The notes beneath the pieces are model-generated. The model was not told the origin of the DNA. It did no database searches and was given only the letters and a program-made list of their open reading frames with translations. Below, piece by piece: positions 6,316 through 7,007 of a stretch of DNA of 7,007 bases. Each line of letters starts with the position of its first letter. Position 1 is the stretch's first letter. Location: positions 1-7,007 of the forward strand of contig JAFRBA010000094.1 of the NCBI GenBank assembly GCA_017405115.1. Reading direction: 5' to 3'. The stretch is from Kiritimatiellia bacterium. GTDB lineage: Bacteria > Verrucomicrobiota > Kiritimatiellia > RFP12 > UBA1067. The translations under genes were made by a program, and so were the position numbers.

Positions 6316-6462
6316 TCAACAATGCGCACATGCCTCAAGTAAACGATACAGAAGAATAAAAACCCAAACAACAGATCTAATCATCATCGCACAATATCCC
6401 CACGCCACAATAAAAAAAGCCATGAGCAAGAAAATCACCGCCAGGATCTTTCGCCCGTGCAT
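6316..6462 (-). CDS. Possible small membrane protein (48 aa)
   Basis: ATG at 6462 comes two bases after the TGA of the RHS fragment, with AAGG eight bases upstream. The peptide is strongly hydrophobic: KILAVIFLLMAFFIVAWGYC (residues 5-24) could be one membrane segment and SVVWVFILLYRLL (residues 30-42) a second, with Arg/Lys on the ends and a short Cys-containing tail. The stretch is AT-rich and differs from the RHS sequence just before it. Most likely it is a small membrane peptide translated by coupling. The alternatives are the remnant of a signal or anchor region of a lost gene, or a chance reading frame. I do not recognise a family. Confidence 0.4.
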   Translation of the reverse strand: MHGRKILAVIFLLMAFFIVAWGYCAMMIRSVVWVFILLYRLLEACAHC

Positions 6463-6464
6463 TG

Positions 6465-6719
6465 TCATAACCTTATGCAGTAAAGTCTGAGGCGTCCTTG
6501 ATGGTCGAATGTCATTGAGACAAGTGTGGGAGTGGTGGAGTTGGGAGTGGAGGAGTCAGGTGGAACACGGGTCCACTTGACCGGCCTGTTCTCGCCGTTG
6601 TACTCCACTTGCCATGCGCCGGTGCCGGTAGTGACAAGTGTCTGGTTTCCGTCCGCGTCGTAGGAATATGTCTCGTTCGCGGAAGGAACGAACACGCGAC
6701 TGGTCGCGAGTCCCGTCAC
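6465..6719 (-). pseudogene. Truncated RHS-repeat fragment (84 codons)
   Basis: The frame opens with GTG at 6719, overlapping the stop of the Rpn-like gene as GTGA. Residues 18-26 (YSYDADGNQ), the GENRPVKW patch and residues 70-76 (TFDHQGR) are clear RHS/YD repeat sequence of the kind seen in PVC gut bacteria. After Leu79-Tyr80 the similarity stops, and four unrelated codons lead to TGA at 6467-6465. Both ends are therefore recombination edges: there is no N-terminal RHS barrel, no core ending in DPxG and no signal peptide. It is probably a leftover of a larger RHS gene, although it may still be translated. It is not the missing front of the RHS gene at the left edge, since that gene has its own signal peptide. 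Confidence 0.75.
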
Positions 6720-6916
6720 GCCATCGACGCCTGAAGCTTCTTGACCTGCGCGAGCGAGAGACCGGAGTACCTCGCGACGTCCTTCAACGCAAGAATGCCG
6801 TCTTTCAGCATCCGCGTTGCCATCGCGAGCATGGTCTCGCGCTTGCCGCGGGCCTCGCCGCGTGCCTCGCCGCGTGCCTCGCCGCGGGCCTCAATTCTTT
6901 CCATTGCCTTGCACAT
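6716..6916 (-). CDS. Possible internal short product of the Rpn-like gene (66 aa)
   Basis: The in-frame ATG at 6916 is preceded by AAGGGAGG with a six-base gap, as strong as any site in this window. It would give the C-terminal 66 residues: VMCKAMERIE minus its Val, the four EARG repeats and the helix-turn-helix-like tail. In E. coli, Rpn genes are known to make a small C-terminal protein from an internal start that blocks the full nuclease, and this layout fits that gene-within-gene pattern. Against it, the codons Glu-Gly-Arg naturally spell a purine-rich sequence and Met-Cys-Lys may be conserved for protein reasons. Expression is inferred. Confidence 0.45.
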   Translation of the reverse strand: MCKAMERIEARGEARGEARGEARGKRETMLAMATRMLKDGILALKDVARYSGLSLAQVKKLQASMA

Positions 6917-7007
6917 AACGTACCTCCCTTCTTTTGAATTTTTGAACTCACTGACTCGCTCTCTAAGAACACCAAAATACATTTCATCAGCATCTTGGCA
7001 CAGCAAA
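6716..7007 (-). CDS. Rpn / PDDEXK-family 'transposase' nuclease, C-terminal part only
   Basis: Ninety-six residues precede TGA at 6718-6716; the start and the nuclease domain lie beyond the right edge. The visible tail matches what is known of Rpn/PD-(D/E)XK transposase-like proteins: MYFGVLRERVSEFKNSKEGR followed by VMCKAMERIEARG, a charged tandem repeat, and a helix-turn-helix-like end (LKDGILALKDVARYSGLSLA, then QVKKLQ). Catalytic residues cannot be seen here. Related proteins have been studied as recombination-promoting nucleases and, in E. coli, as anti-phage toxins. Location is expected to be cytoplasmic. The stop overlaps the GTG of the RHS fragment. A perfect ribosome binding site occurs inside the gene (see the separate entry). 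Family assignment is from the tail alone. Confidence 0.75.
   Translation of the reverse strand, partial: LLCQDADEMYFGVLRERVSEFKNSKEGRYVMCKAMERIEARGEARGEARGEARGKRETMLAMATRMLKDGILALKDVARYSGLSLAQVKKLQASMA
6845..6892 (-). repeat. Four tandem 12-bp units encoding (EARG)x4
   Basis: Four consecutive 12-base copies (GAGGCNCGCGGC, differing only at the Ala codon third base) encode Glu-Ala-Arg-Gly four times. Charged tetra- or pentapeptide repeats of variable copy number are typical of the linker before the terminal helices in Rpn/PDDEXK proteins, probably a helical or coiled spacer. Near-identical copies make slippage likely; a change of whole units keeps the frame. Confidence 0.9.
6917..6930 (-). 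promoter_or_regulatory. Internal ribosome binding site within the Rpn-like gene
   Basis: AAGGGAGG at 6930-6923 then TACGTT, directly before ATG 6916. It lies in the middle of a coding region, in frame with it, where the host gene does not need it. Confidence 0.55.

Noticed and set aside
1..6719. One RHS gene split by insertion of the whole middle region
   Set aside because: The left RHS protein has its own signal peptide and starts at a different repeat. The right fragment ends at another point of the RHS pattern, and no target duplication or transposase joins them.
6845..6892. CRISPR-like repeat
   Set aside because: Contiguous 12-bp units without spacers, inside a coding frame.

Overview
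The window looks like a gut or rumen member of the PVC group, most probably Kiritimatiellota or Lentisphaerota. This is inferred, not proven. The reasons are the style of the RHS fragments (YDADGNQ, GENRPVKW, RWLSRDPIEEDGGLNLY), a PD-(D/E)XK/Rpn-type protein tail with an EARG repeat, many exported helical-repeat proteins, and high-GC genes mixed with AT-rich accessory pieces. Every supported gene lies on the minus strand, so the window reads from right to left.

Right part (7007 to about 6228): the C-terminal 96 residues of an Rpn/PDDEXK 'transposase' nuclease, with a strong internal ribosome binding site that could start a short C-terminal product. It overlaps by GTGA a truncated RHS fragment whose homology stops abruptly near 6480. 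A possible 48-residue membrane peptide follows at once. About 90 bases (6228-6315) then hold nothing I can support.

Middle (6227 to 1955): a promoter-like 50-bp element drives a tight three-gene operon. It encodes a lipoprotein with a glycosidase-like layout and two exported helical-repeat/TPR proteins, joined by two ATGA stop/start overlaps and probably working together in the cell envelope. I do not recognise this trio as a named system.

Left part (1873 to 1): a second, nearly identical copy of the promoter element starts another transcription unit. It holds a 79-residue protein of unknown function, a 134-residue HNH-like zinc-binding protein, and, overlapping by GTGA, a short RHS protein with its own signal peptide. 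The RHS core is GC-rich. Its C-terminal tip is AT-rich and carries a His...Asn-Cys pattern like permuted papain-type enzymes, and it runs off the left edge. No tRNA, rRNA, CRISPR array, complete insertion sequence or convincing terminator was seen. The most interesting signals are the duplicated promoter element with three TTTG motifs at exact 11-bp phase, the internal start in the Rpn gene, and the secreted mini-RHS with a putative papain-like tip.
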